From the NCBI GenBank assembly GCA_020740775.1, contig JAHEWK010000031.1, forward strand, positions 310,001 to 374,000: DNA of 64,000 bases. The letters are read 5' to 3'. Below are positions 41,950 through 52,705 of this stretch, piece after piece. The DNA is from Ilyonectria destructans. Lineage: Eukaryota; Ascomycota; Sordariomycetes; Hypocreales; Nectriaceae. The notes under the pieces were generated by a model, which saw nothing but the letters and a program-made list of their open reading frames with translations, made no database searches and was not told where the DNA came from. Each line of letters starts with the position of its first letter. Position 1 is the stretch's first letter. The translations under genes were made by a program, and so were the position numbers.

Positions 41950-44334
41950 CGATAAGCAAAAAAAAAGTTTCCCCATACAAAATGCATTTTTTTAACCTCA
42001 TGAGAAAAGTTTAACAAAATTAGTAAAAATAAATTCATTTCCAGTGTTCAGGTTAGAATTCAATATATTTTAATATTTTCTTGGCCTTTTAACCTCGCGG
42101 CCTGAGCGAGTGCGTATAATGAGTAACTCTTCCGCCTCCGAATTTGAACTTTCATCCTCCTGCATCCCTCCCACTTCGATTACATCCTCAACAGCCCCCG
42201 CCTCTTCACTTGCTTGGATTGGCTCGGGAATAGTCTCACCAGCCACTGGAGCCTCGGCTAATGTCATGAACTTCTTGTTGGGATTGGGTATGGCTTTTCT
42301 CCTCTTGCCTCTACTCAACCGGCCCACTTCCTCCTCCAGACTGGCGATTCTTGAGCTTAGGGAGGCGATCTTTGATTCTTGGGCTTCAAACCCTTTCGAT
42401 ATCACAGAATACCGTCTTCTGGTTGAAGGGCTCTTGTTTTTGCCCAAGTCTCTGATATGACGGCTGGTTTTTGGCGTATTATCAGAGTCGAGTTGCCTGT
42501 CCCTGAGACCCTCTGATTCAGGCGCACTTTCCTTCTTGTCTGGTTGAATCTCTGAATGTATGAGGGCTTTCCGTCGTGAAATTGGCCAATTTCCAGTCAC
42601 TCTCCAGCCTGAGAGGATATTTTTCTGGGTCATACCCACTTCCCTGGCTTTGGCATAAGCCTTGATGAAGTTGACCTTATCTACCGGTGCAGAATCAGCC
42701 AGGCTTGCCAGTTTTTGGAGTTCTTTGCGATAGGCAGCCTTAGAGGCATTGAAAACGCCATTATCTAGTGGCTGTAAGCCATGAGAGCAATGTGCCGGCA
42801 GGTAACAACAATATACATTGTTCAAAAAGCACGTAGCCATCCACTCATCCTGGATTTTGAGTCAGCGACATTTATGACACAGACCAGTTAGATACTTACG
42901 GATACATGGCTTCCATGGCCATCTAATATAATAAGTCTGGCATCGGACTCATCTTCTGGCCGGGTTTGAGGCAGATAGACCTCTCTGAGCCACTCAACTG
43001 CGATATGGTTGTCTGTCCAGCCGTTCTCAGAAGTGATAAAATACCAGTCGGCTATCTTCTTGAACTCCTCGATAAACCATTGCTGCTGAAGCTCTTTGCC
43101 TTTGAAAATAATCCCAGGTTTCAGAAGACGGCCATCTGCAGTCACAGCTTCGAGAAAGCTAGTCCAAGCGCGGGACTGAGGGCCATTGAGGAAGGCCGTC
43201 CTCTTAGGATCGCTACTGCCGATAACCAAGGAATCCAAGCCTAGATTCGCAATGGATTAGTGAGTTTTGTGGCAAAAACGATAAATACTCACCAAATCCA
43301 GCCATGATACCGCCCTCGTCAACATTAACTGTGTTCTCAGCCTTGATCCAACCATACTCTCTCTCCCGGATATCAAAGTACCAATTGACGGCCATTGGAG
43401 TAAAAGAATTAAATCTCGAGGCCTCCTGGCATTTCCCTATCTTCGTCTTGATAGCTGGATGACGTTTCATGAACCTGGCTATCCAGTGTGCACCTGTTGA
43501 ATTGGTGGCATGTTGGAACACCAGGGCTCCAGGGAGTCACATGAGAAACAGGAGATTGTCAGGCGATTCGGAAGGGGCTCGCCGAGCCTTCGGCCGGCTG
43601 GCCCGTATTAGGAAGAAAAGGAAAGCAAGACCTCCCTGATAAAAAGGGGGGGAGCTACAGTGAACAGATACACAATACACACACATGTTCAAGGTCATCA
43701 TCTGGTCATACCAGCAATTCGACAGCACCGATCACCCTTTCCCGGCCTTGTTGTCTCAAGAGGGCAGCGACGGTGGCGCGAACTTGACTGTGAGAAGGAG
43801 CATAGCCCAAGGCCTCTTGTCGAAGTATCCAGGTGACTAATCTGGACTCCTGAGACTTGGATAACAGCTGGGCAGGATGGGTGACCTCAGACTTTGACGG
43901 TACACCTCTTAATCGGCCCGAAAGAGTCGGCTGAGGGATGCCATGCTTCTGGGCGGCTTGGTTCTGGGAGAGGCCGTTATCTGTGACATCCAATATTGCT
44001 TCAATAATGTCATCCTCTGTATAAGACGCTCGAGGCATTTTCAAGGCGATTATGGAAGGCTGGTGTAGATAAAAATCCTATAGGCTTTGGGGAGGACTGT
44101 TCGTGGAGGAGGCATTGATAGAAATTTTACATTAGTGCTATGCGACCAAACCGCTTATATAATGTAAAAAGGAATAGTATAATACGAAACAGCATGAAAC
44201 TCTCAATAAGACACAGCTTGTTTCATGTAAATAACTTCAATTTTGGCCAAGCACCGTATAAGTGAAATTGGGCATTTTGTATGGGGAAACTTTTTTTTTG
44301 CTTATCGGTAGAGGGGTCTTATCGGTGGAGGGGT
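41950..44334 (-). mobile_element. pogo element with 36-bp inverted repeats
   Basis: A 36-bp sequence starting CGATAAGC, with nine A and ending CCATACAAAATGC, lies at 41950-41985 and inverted at 44272-44307. On the right the element extends further to GGTGGAGGGG|TA (TA at 44334-44335), including a second ATCGGT-GAGGGG unit. This outer part is missing at the left, so the left end is slightly truncated. Confidence 0.75.
42070..44044 (-). CDS. pogo-type DDD transposase (Tc1/mariner superfamily)
   Basis: Exons 44044-about 43715, about 43540-43293, 43240-42900 and 42849-42070; the last two introns are canonical and in phase, the first boundary is unresolved. The N-terminus has psq and CENP-B helix-turn-helix domains (YTEDDIIEAILDVTDNGLSQ, WILRQEALGYAPSHSQV, HWIARFMKRHPAIKTKI). 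The catalytic DDE_1 domain shows VNVDEGGIMAGF (D1), LIILDGHGSHVS (D2) and GLQPLDNGVFNASK (D3). A coiled coil (SKIASLSSRIASLEEEVGRL) and an acidic tail ending RPRKY complete it. Apart from the uncertain first intron (about 43540-43715, which contains a TTCGGCCGGC-rich stretch), the coding sequence looks undamaged, so this copy may be functional. Confidence 0.8.
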
Positions 44335-44770
44335 ATCGCATGGTATGGTATCCACGGCGCCGCGGAGCCGTCGCTGATCCCACAGCGGCGCCGCGGCGAG
44401 GCGTGGCGCCCACCGGCTGATCCAGGACCCCCGCCGCCTGCGGCGCCCGGCCAATGGTATCCCGGTATATCCACATCGGGCCCCCCGCGCTGGCCACCCG
44501 GATGACCGTGGATATTCGCGAATATCCATGCTCCCTCGCTGATCGGCCCCTATAACTTCAGGCAGCTCCAGGGGCCTCCAGCGCCCTCTAGAGCCTCCGG
44601 GGCACCTGGGGTGCCCCGGTCCTGCTGATCTGGCGCTGGAAGGCCAGCCCGGCCTGAAGATTATTTATATATCTCTGCAGACCCCAGGCCCGTCTAGGCT
44701 GGCCTATTCTCTGAAGACCTTGTGTGCGATGGATTGGATCAGCTGCCCCCTCTTTAATTGATATCCGACT
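44335..44770. promoter_or_regulatory. GC-rich upstream region of the Crypton with hairpins and a 20-bp palindrome
   Basis: It contains CGGCGCCGCGG twice (near 44356 and 44386), GGGGCACCTGGGGTGCCCC near 44599, and the perfect palindrome TGGATATTCGCGAATATCCA at 44509-44528. Such dyads could be recombinase or regulator binding sites. Base composition changes sharply to GC-rich just inside 44335. Confidence 0.45.
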
Positions 44771-47089
44771 ATGACGACGAGAAAACGGGCTGGGAGGAAG
44801 AAGGCGGCGGCTGTAGCTGACTCGATAACCGTCAGGACCAGCACTGCAATGACTACTGCGACCGGGGCTGCTGCCAGGGCCGCTGCAGCCGGCACCAGGC
44901 ACCACGGTCGCGTCGGGCTTAACGCGCGCAATAACGCTGAGCTACGTGCTAACGCACAGCATATCCTCTCGATGATCCAGGACGCGAGGCCGAGAAATAC
45001 ACTGGCTGCGTATGAGCCGAAGCAGAAGGAGTTCAGGGACTTCTGCGAGCGCAAGCAGTATCAGGATGCGGATACCGTCACAGAAGATAAGCTCCTCCTC
45101 TTCCTTGTTGAGGAGGTTGCGGACCGGCCGCTCAGGGCCAAGAGCTATAAGGCGGCTGAGGATACTCTACAGGAGGCTACGCGGCTTGCCTGGCGATCAG
45201 TCCGCAGCTATACGACCGCTATCACCGACCTGTATCGTGCGCAGAAAGCGCTCGGGATGAATACCCACCCTTCGCCCCGGGAGGATAACGTTCGGGAGTA
45301 CCTCAAGTCCCTCCAGCGCCGGGATGCACAGCAGGATAAGGCCAGCTACGCCGATAAAGGCCGTGATACCCTCCTCGATGGGTATACGGAGCAGGAATTC
45401 GAACGCGTTTGCTACGAGCTCTGGGCGCATAGCAGCACTGCTGCTGAGTGCCACCTGCGGACTCTCGTGGATCTGCTGCTCGGGCACTACATGCTGACCC
45501 GGGGCGGCGACCGCCGCGCAGCTGAGATCTCAGACCTCTTTACCTTCGAGTTCGAGGGGGAGGGCCCGACCCGCTGTATGCCCCTAATCTTCACAACAAG
45601 AGCGGGAAAGCAGAACCAGCATGGCCGTCTTGAGACAGCCGGGGCCCTCCGGAATAAGAACCCGATTATCTGCATGCTGGGCGGCCTTGCCTTCTACCTC
45701 CTCTATCGGTGGGATATAGCTGCCGACGAGCCGTTTCCAGACCTTAGCCAGAGGTCTGCATGGTACGATACGCGGCTGATTAGAGGGAGCGGGAGCGGGT
45801 ATGACTATACAGCAGCCCTCTCATATAACTCGCAGCGAGACTGGGTCGTTAAGGCATTTACGTATGCCGGCATCGTCTCGAGGAAGAAGACGCATGTTGG
45901 CCGGAGCTCGGGGGCCAAGACGGCCGAGCTGAAGGGGATCAGCGAGGACCAGATCCGCCGGGCAGGCCGCTGGAACCAGGAGCAGATGATCGGCTGCTAC
46001 CTGAACTCCCTGCCTCGCAAGTTCATGCGTACGATGGCCGGGCATCTGCCACAGAAGGGGTGCTTCGAGATACGCCGTGCTGCCATCATGCCGCCGGATA
46101 CCCTCCTCTCTCTGATCTGGCCAGACCTCGACCGTTGGAAGGGCCGGTTCGGCCCTGCCCCCGATCAGATCAACGACCTTGCAGCCATGGGGCTTACGAG
46201 CCTGCTCTCATACCTCCGTGAGGTCATCCTGCAAGACTCGGTCTTCCTGATCAAGCAGTTCCCAGATAGCCCGGTTTGGAACCACCCGGTCTTTCAGCAC
46301 GAGGCCTACTCGCAGTTCGCACAAGAGGTATCAGCCCTCGTGCAAGAAGAGGGCGAGAGGCCGAGCCAGCTAGCCCTGCTAGCCCAGGCCGTCCCAGCTC
46401 TTGCAGATTACCTCCAGTCCGTCGATACCCGCAACGACACGAGGATCACCAGCCTACGGGCCGACCTTAGGGCGGATCTGAGAGCCGACCTACGAGCCGA
46501 GCTTCAGGGCGTCAGGGAGCAGGCCTCGCAGCTCCAGTCGCTCTTCTCAACTGGTCTCACCTTCCAGCTCAAGACAGCCGCCACCCCTGGTCTCCTGCAG
46601 CTACAACCAGCACCAGTACTGCCGCCAGCACCAGCACTTACCGCCGCCGCCGCCGCCGCTGCTGCTAAAGAGGCCCAGAGCCAGTATACAACAGCTTACT
46701 CAAGCAATAGCAGCAACAGCCGCTCAGTGACCCCAGGGCTAGAAAGACCGCCACAGCATCGTATGTGCCGGGAGGTTAAGACAGTCAGGGACTTATGGAG
46801 AGAGTGGACGGTCGGGCTACGAGGTCAGCAAGCTATTGCTACTCTCGATAGCCGCTGGGGAAGCCGGTGGCGGGCTGGCCGGCAGAGCGAGGTGCAGTGG
46901 TACTCCCTACGGCTCGAGATCATTAAGGAGATTCGCCGTATGGCGCAGGCTCAGCGTATAAGCGAGGAGGCTGCAATGTATGCCATAAGTCTGCAGCAGC
47001 AGCAGATGGGCTACTCAATTGACCAGCTCTGCAAGTTCCTCCGAGCTAATAGAAAGATCCGGCTAACTATACAGAAGAAAAAGAAGTAA
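44771..47089 (+). CDS. Crypton-type tyrosine recombinase, intronless and intact
   Basis: A 772-residue frame. After an Ala-rich basic leader, residues 75-175 form the core-binding domain (NTLAAYEPKQKEFRDFCERK, LLLFLVEEV, SVRSYTTAITDLYRAQKALG). The catalytic domain shows R244/R248 (HYMLTRGGDRRAAE), K280 (RAGKQNQHGRLE), H375 and R378 (KKTHVGRSSGAK), W401 (RRAGRWNQEQ) and the nucleophile Y410 (MIGCYLNSLP). The C-terminal GCR1_C-like domain (VKTVRDLWREWTVGL, WGSRWRAGRQSEVQWYSLRL) is complete, with Gln-rich and Ala-rich linkers. Fungal Cryptons are mobile circular intermediates related to the Ndc10 centromere protein. The GC-rich, low-degeneracy sequence and absence of lesions suggest a recent arrival and possible activity. 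Confidence 0.9.
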   Translation: MTTRKRAGRKKAAAVADSITVRTSTAMTTATGAAARAAAAGTRHHGRVGLNARNNAELRANAQHILSMIQDARPRNTLAAYEPKQKEFRDFCERKQYQDADTVTEDKLLLFLVEEVADRPLRAKSYKAAEDTLQEATRLAWRSVRSYTTAITDLYRAQKALGMNTHPSPREDNVREYLKSLQRRDAQQDKASYADKGRDTLLDGYTEQEFERVCYELWAHSSTAAECHLRTLVDLLLGHYMLTRGGDRRAAEISDLFTFEFEGEGPTRCMPLIFTTRAGKQNQHGRLETAGALRNKNPIICMLGGLAFYLLYRWDIAADEPFPDLSQRSAWYDTRLIRGSGSGYDYTAALSYNSQRDWVVKAFTYAGIVSRKKTHVGRSSGAKTAELKGISEDQIRRAGRWNQEQMIGCYLNSLPRKFMRTMAGHLPQKGCFEIRRAAIMPPDTLLSLIWPDLDRWKGRFGPAPDQINDLAAMGLTSLLSYLREVILQDSVFLIKQFPDSPVWNHPVFQHEAYSQFAQEVSALVQEEGERPSQLALLAQAVPALADYLQSVDTRNDTRITSLRADLRADLRADLRAELQGVREQASQLQSLFSTGLTFQLKTAATPGLLQLQPAPVLPPAPALTAAAAAAAAKEAQSQYTTAYSSNSSNSRSVTPGLERPPQHRMCREVKTVRDLWREWTVGLRGQQAIATLDSRWGSRWRAGRQSEVQWYSLRLEIIKEIRRMAQAQRISEEAAMYAISLQQQQMGYSIDQLCKFLRANRKIRLTIQKKKK

Positions 47090-48142
47090 AAAAAAGAGGT
47101 TGGCGGTATCTATAGGGTTTATAAGTAATTCATAATCTACAATCTCTATCTTCCTCTTGTAAGCTGTGAATAATACCTCTTCTATCCGCAGGCCGCCTCG
47201 GGCTAGGCAAGCAGTTCGCGGCCCTCCGGGCTGCCTGATGGATCCGGGATCGGGGGGCCCTGCTCGATAGCTCCAAGCAGGTTCCCGATCATTGCGCAAA
47301 GATAGAGACTCTCGATTACGTAGGAATTGCGTTACGCTGGTCAGGCCAGGCGACCGTGGAGAGGGGGTAATATTCGAAGTCGCTGAGGGCACGGACGTGA
47401 TTTGGCGGCGTTGTGGCGCTAAGCCGCTGAATCAGCCACCAAAAGGCCGCCGTGGATATCCTATTGGTATCGTGGAGTTTCACAAGTCTCTATGTTGAGG
47501 GACTAACAATGATCTCTCGGATCATAAGACCAGGGACTCATTCAGTACTCAAATCAAAGTATTGCAGGGTTATTCCGTACAGAGATTTAGACCCAAGACA
47601 GAGTTGGGTCTAACCTGAGCAACTTGCTGGCCAACCCCGGCAGCAATCGGGACAGGAAGAAATCCGCCATATCTACAACGTGAAGGTTTTGATTTATGAA
47701 AACAGGAGGTGATAGGAGGTTGGCTGGGTACTTGACCATGCTTACATAATGTTGCATCTAGCGGATGGAAGGATCATGTGTGTGAGAAGCTCTTGATATT
47801 CTAGCTAAGGGACGGGCCTAGGGCCCGTCTTTTATACATGATGAAGACGGCTGCTGCCGGAGGCGGCAGTCCGCCGCCGCTGCACAGGGGCCGGGGCCCT
47901 GTGGGCCTCAGGGACCGGCATCGTGGTCACAAGGCCGACGATGTGGTCTGAGATAAGAGGGGAAAGAAAGGAAAGTCACGTTGTCTAGGATATGACCCCG
48001 AAATGTGACACATAATCATAAATTGGTCTCATCGATGCCCACTGTTGAATTATTCAGTAGAGGGCGTCAGTCGGGGGCATTGCGTTCCTGCATGAGATAA
48101 GTACGGTGGGCGGTCTCCTGTAGTTTTTTCTCTAGGTGGCTC
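47090..48142. other. 3' flank of Crypton and LTR-like sequence; no gene seen
   Basis: CCGTGGATAT at 47450-47459 repeats a motif at 44506-44515 and could mark Crypton ends. From 47493 the sequence TGTTGAGGGACTAACAATG resembles a Copia LTR start, but I find no matching end. A GC-rich hairpin stretch (GGGCCTAGGGCCC near 47816; GCCGGAGGCGGCAG near 47859) follows. Confidence 0.35.
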
Positions 48143-48475
48143 TTGATATCGTGTGAGAGGCTCTTCTTCTCCGGCAACCACGGATCCGAAGACGCCAAGA
48201 CCCATATATTGTCTAAGGGCGCACCTCAATCGTCGTCCCGTGTGTCCGCTTTTCGGTCTCCGGGTCCAACAACACGCTACCACACCCGTCGTCAGGCCGC
48301 GCAAAGATTGGCACAAAATGATGATGATGACGATAGCTACACGGGCAGCGAGTCCCACGGAAGTGAATCCCATCTTGGTCGAGCGAATTTGCACTGTAAT
48401 AAGGACTATTGTCCTGCTGATATAGAAGTCGAAGAGATAGGCCCAGAAGGTAACGACTCTAATAGCGAAGATTAA
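48143..48475 (+). pseudogene. Acidic C-terminal tail of an unidentified transposase
   Basis: The last 60 codons (TTRYHTRRQAAQRLAQ, then a run of Asp, SESHGSESH and DSNSED) look like the basic-then-acidic tail common in fungal hAT and pogo transposases. No catalytic domain precedes it. Its end lies 125 bp outside the MULE, so it is probably part of the sequence the MULE inserted into or beside. Confidence 0.3.
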
Positions 48476-48600
48476 CACTTATGTAAGTGCTATAAGATCT
48501 TAAGGTCCTCTGTCGGTTTGCTGTATGATATAACTGCTAGTATTAAATACTTTTATTGAAGAAGACTATCTTTAAGATTAAAGTCTATCTAATTAATTTA

Positions 48601-51448
48601 GAGTCGTGCTATTCATATAACCCCTTATTGCCAGTTGAATAACTTTTCGCACGTGCGGCATCACATGATCAGGAAAATCCTTCCGCAGCCCGATTTCCTC
48701 CCCCTTTACATCATACTGTCTATCGCGATCATAACACTCCTCTACAACGCCACCAATACCCCGATTTCAATCTTTTTTTCATGATGGATCGTGAAAATGA
48801 GTCTCTCTTTATTGATGATCCCAATTTTATGACGATTGACGAATTTTCCAACGCATCACAGAGCGAGATCGACCCCTTCACAGTCACAGACGAGGAGCCT
48901 TCGCCCCTAAGCACAGCAGAAAATCCCTCAACACAAATCCCTCCGCCGCCCGAATCGCCGACTTTTGATACATTCGATGACCTCTTTGCCTTCCTTCAAG
49001 ACTTCTATCTCAACAAGGGCGCTGCCCTCATCAAGACGGCTGCCACGAAGAAGCCAGATGCCACCGGAACCCCACAACTACGATATGTCTCCCTTGGCTG
49101 CGATCGCGGCCCGGCTTCGCGAGGGCCTCGGTCTACAGGGCTTCGACAGCCGAAGAAGAGGAAAATCGACTGCCCGTTCAAGATCACAGCGAAATCTAGC
49201 TCGGCCACGAACAATCTTTGGGTCTATCAACCCAAGGGCTGTCATAACCACCCTGCCTCTTATGACCCCTCTGTTCACCTCGTCCATCGAAGAAGGACTC
49301 AAGCACAGCGCGCCCTCGCGCAGTCACTCGTTCAGATAAATTCTCTTCCTGCCCGGGAAATGGGTGAAATCCTTCGCCTTTCAACACCAACACCAAGCTA
49401 TTTTACGCAAAAAGACATCTACAATGACCGTCAACGCCTCCGGCAACAGGCTCTCGGTGGCCTGACCGCAACCCAGTCCTGGATCTCTATCCTACGGTCA
49501 CATGGTCTGCGGCATTTCATCAAATATGAAGATGACGATGAGAACCGCGTTCAGGCAGTCCTTTGGACTTATCCCTGGTGTGAGACTCAATGGAAGCGTT
49601 TCCCTGAGGTTCTTGGTCTTGATAATACATACAAGACCAACCTCTTCAAGATGCCCTTCTTCCAGGTGACCGGGATGTCAGACCAGCGGTCTGTAGTTAA
49701 CTTCGCATTTGGCCTTATCAGCAATGAGAAGGAAGAGGCCTATCTTTGGCTCTGTCAGCAGCTCGATACATGTCGGCGAGAGCTTCATCTTCCGACCCCT
49801 TCTGTGGTCATCACAGATAAAGAAAAGGCTCTCAAGAACGCCCTCAATCAGGTTTTCCCAGCTGCACAGCAGCAACTATGCGTCTGGCATATTAATGCTA
49901 ATGTGAAGGCAAAGATTAGATCACGGTGGAATTCCGATGACCTCGATGACCTCGAAGACCTTGAAGCCGACAGCTCTGAAGCCGACGATGCCTTAGAGAC
50001 CGCGAATACGATCATATCATCCCTCAATGCCCCACGAGAATACGAACCTGACCTCGAACGCCTAGCATCACAGCCCTCGTTGCCCCTCGATGATACACAT
50101 AGCCGCGAAGGGATGTTTGAGGCATGGAAACGTGTCATCTATGCCCCTGTGGAAGCCGAATTTGAAGCTCAATAGAAGAGGCTTAATGACACATATCCTC
50201 TTCAACACCGTATCCTTAGTTACATCTCTAAGGAATACATGGCCTGGCGGCTTCAATGGGCGAAGTGTTATATTGATAACTATCGCAATTTTGGCCAGAG
50301 GGTTAACAGCCCTACAGAGACTGCACATAAAGATGTGAAGTCATTCCTAGTGACCGGCACAGGCGATCTTCTTGCCCTTCATCAATCCCTCGAACAGATG
50401 CTTGAAAAGAAGAAGCGAGACTATATTCAACGGGCTGCGGATATGAATATGCGTATCCGGACTAAATTCCTCCATCGCGAATGGCTTCGTGATATCAATA
50501 CCCAGGTTTCTTATGTTGCTGTTGACCTAATGGCTCACCAAGCCCGTCTCGCGATAGCGGCACATCACACTGAAAAGAACCCACGCCCGAAGCCTCTGTC
50601 TGTGTGTACGGGCAAGTTCACGCAGCAATTTGCCCTTCCATGTGCTCATCAGATCCTAGGGCGGCTCGAGGCTGATGAGAGCATCCAAAAGCAGGATATT
50701 CATCCGCGCTGGTGGCTTGAGAAGCATCTGGTGAGAAACCTGCTTCTTTGTATGTGAATTTCGCTAATTTCCACCCCCTAGGACTTCGAACAGCCACTCC
50801 TTCGAATCCGAGACCCCTATGTTGCTTAAAGCCTCCGCGGCCGACCCCGTGCTACAATGAATAAGAAGACTACAGTTCCTTCGAATCTACGGTCTCTGTA
50901 TGGCGATGACAACACCACAACCGCATCATCAGCATCATCACAATCACCGACTCCATCATCATCAGCTTCGAGGATAATGGGTAGGGCTGACAGCCCTAAT
51001 AACGTACGGCGGATGACTGCAAGCATCCGCCGGGACTGCACACAAGCCGAGATTGAGTTAGAATCATCACCATCACGAGCCTCAACACCATCACAGACAC
51101 AGGCCTCAACGCGACCTTCAACGCGGTCCTCGACTCGATCACAAGCTAGTACAAGACCACGCATGAAGAAAACAGGAAGCAGACAAGGAAGGGGAACGCA
51201 GGCTAGCTCGAGGCCCTCGGCAACACCAACGCCGTCTGGCAATAGCTTCATTCCAGCTACTCAGTCGTCCCTACGAGATGAGATTGTGGTCAGGCTGTGA
51301 GGGATTTTCCTATGATTCCAGGGCGCCTCTTGCTGTCATAGTAATTTTGGTGTGGAAAGGAGAAGGTAAGGAAATCTAAGCGAAATAGCGAATTCTCACG
51401 TGATAGTTATTCAACTGGCAATAAGGGGTTATATGAATAGCACGACTC
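48601..51448 (+). mobile_element. Hop-like MULE with 44-bp perfect TIRs and 8-bp target duplication
   Basis: The left end GAGTCGTGCTATTCATATAA continues 44 bp identical to the inverted right end, which stops at 51448. TTAATTTA is duplicated at 48593-48600 and 51449-51456 (Mutator elements make 8-9 bp duplications). The 2848-bp element holds one spliced transposase gene. It resembles Hop of Fusarium in layout, by memory. Confidence 0.9.
48781..51300 (+). pseudogene. MULE transposase with two premature stop codons
   Basis: Exons 48781-50730 and 50782-51300 (GTGAGA...CCCTAG) give 823 codons. A FAR1-type zinc DNA-binding region lies at about residues 80-160 (RKIDCPFKITAKSS, KGCHNHPAS). The MULE catalytic core follows: VLGLDNTYKTNLFKMPFFQV, SVVITDKEKALKNAL and CVWHINANVKAK. 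A SWIM-like LPCAHQ is near residue 620. The tail is Ser/Thr/Arg-rich. Two in-frame stops break it: TAG at 50173-50175, where relatives have Trp (EAQ-W-KRLNDTYP), and TAA at 50827-50829, where a Gln codon is expected (PYVA-Q-SLRGRPR). Both fit single C:G to T:A changes at CpA. Frame is otherwise open, so inactivation is recent. Confidence 0.85.
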
Positions 51449-51940
51449 TTAATTTATAGGGGAAAGTATATTTAGATAAATAGTATTCTTAACTTAGTAT
51501 TATCTTAAGTAATATCTAATAAGACTGAAGTTAGAGTAGTAAAATGAAATTTTTGGACTGGTTGTCGCCGCCGAGCTTCTTGAATATATTAAGACAAAAG
51601 GTGGATTGAGATTGTTAAAGGTCTACGTTCAGTAAACCTGTGGCGAGCACAGCGCAGTCCGCTAGATGGTATCCAGATCCCAGCCACCAGCAGATCGGAC
51701 CTTCTTAGTCATACGTCTCAACAAAGCTTGTGCGGGGTAGCATGACGCGCGGAAAACTTGCACATTGACTCAGTTCGAGCTGTTGGCAAAGCTTGAACGG
51801 CCATCCCTATCCAACTACTCAGTTGATCCAGCTCGAATCGACTCATCTCGAGTCCATCAAACAGCTCCATCTTGAGCCCGGCCGCCAACTCGAGCAACGC
51901 GTAAATCGTCAACAACTGACGAGGCAGACGGCCAGGGCCA
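51449..51940. other. Repeat-derived flank, no gene
   Basis: Contains the second copy of the VRSAG repeat (51660-51725, inverted). The rest is AT-rich near the MULE, then GC-balanced with no frame of note. Confidence 0.4.
51660..51725 (-). repeat. Dispersed repeat encoding VRSAG-WD-DT, copy 2
   Basis: Reads MTKKVRSAGGWDLDTI then TAG on the minus strand, beginning at 51717. Nucleotide similarity to 41440-41505 extends both upstream (TTTGTTGAGAC) and downstream of the frame. Confidence 0.6.
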
Positions 51941-51941
51941 T

Positions 51942-52310
51942 GACCAGGCCCCTATATTGACAGCCCCAAATTCCATTATCCAGTTATCCACTGACGATCG
52001 TAGACTCTTCGAGTTTAAATATCGTCAGTATCAGAACGAGTGTAAGGAATGGGAGCATTAGGAGAAGGAGCTCGACGCTCTAAGCGCCAATTTCAATGAG
52101 ACAGTTGGTGTTAACTACCGTCACCATCTGGATCCGATCAGGCCTCTTAGAGAGTGGTACGCTCGACTGAAGGAAGACCTTCAAGAGGATCGAGCCACCG
52201 TTCATCTGAGAGCCAAGTCCCAATACAAGAAGACGATCGTCCCACTCACCACCTTTCCAAAGAACTTGGAGAGCGGCTGGCAGATCTACAGCGTCAGCTA
52301 CCATTCCTAG
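51942..52310 (+). pseudogene. Copia-type gag fragment with one internal stop
   Basis: 123 codons read LSTDDRRLFEFKYRQYQNEC, then EKELDALSANFNETVG, IRPLREWYARLKEDLQED and AKSQYKKTIVPLTTFPK. This matches the N-terminal gag-like region of fungal Ty1/Copia polyproteins. A TAG at 52059-52061 interrupts it; relatives have Lys or Gln there. Similarity ends at about 52280 and no protease, integrase or reverse transcriptase follows. Confidence 0.6.
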
Positions 52311-52705
52311 ACACTGGCAACAACCCTCGCTAATTTGGGGCTTTCTTTTCTTCGGAGAAGACACCGGCTGATCCTTAATAGAGTCGGATATTAGTTCCTT
52401 GATTTAAATTACTATCCCTAACAAGCTAAACATTAAGCACCAGCAAGATAGACATTAATGTATGGCCCTTGGTAGAATCTATGATACCAATATCTCTTCC
52501 ATGGCAGAAGGCATCAACCTCTTCTGTATCTGATCTTTTCTTCCTTCACAACCTCTACATTCAGCTATGTCTGCACAAGTAGCTGCCTCATTACCAACCA
52601 GCCGCCTCTGAAGCTCGCTGCGCTCCAAAGAAGTACTTGATCTATGTATGGAAGGGCAACCTGCACACCAGGTTTGAACCAGCTGAGCAGGAAAAGAGTT
52701 CAAGA

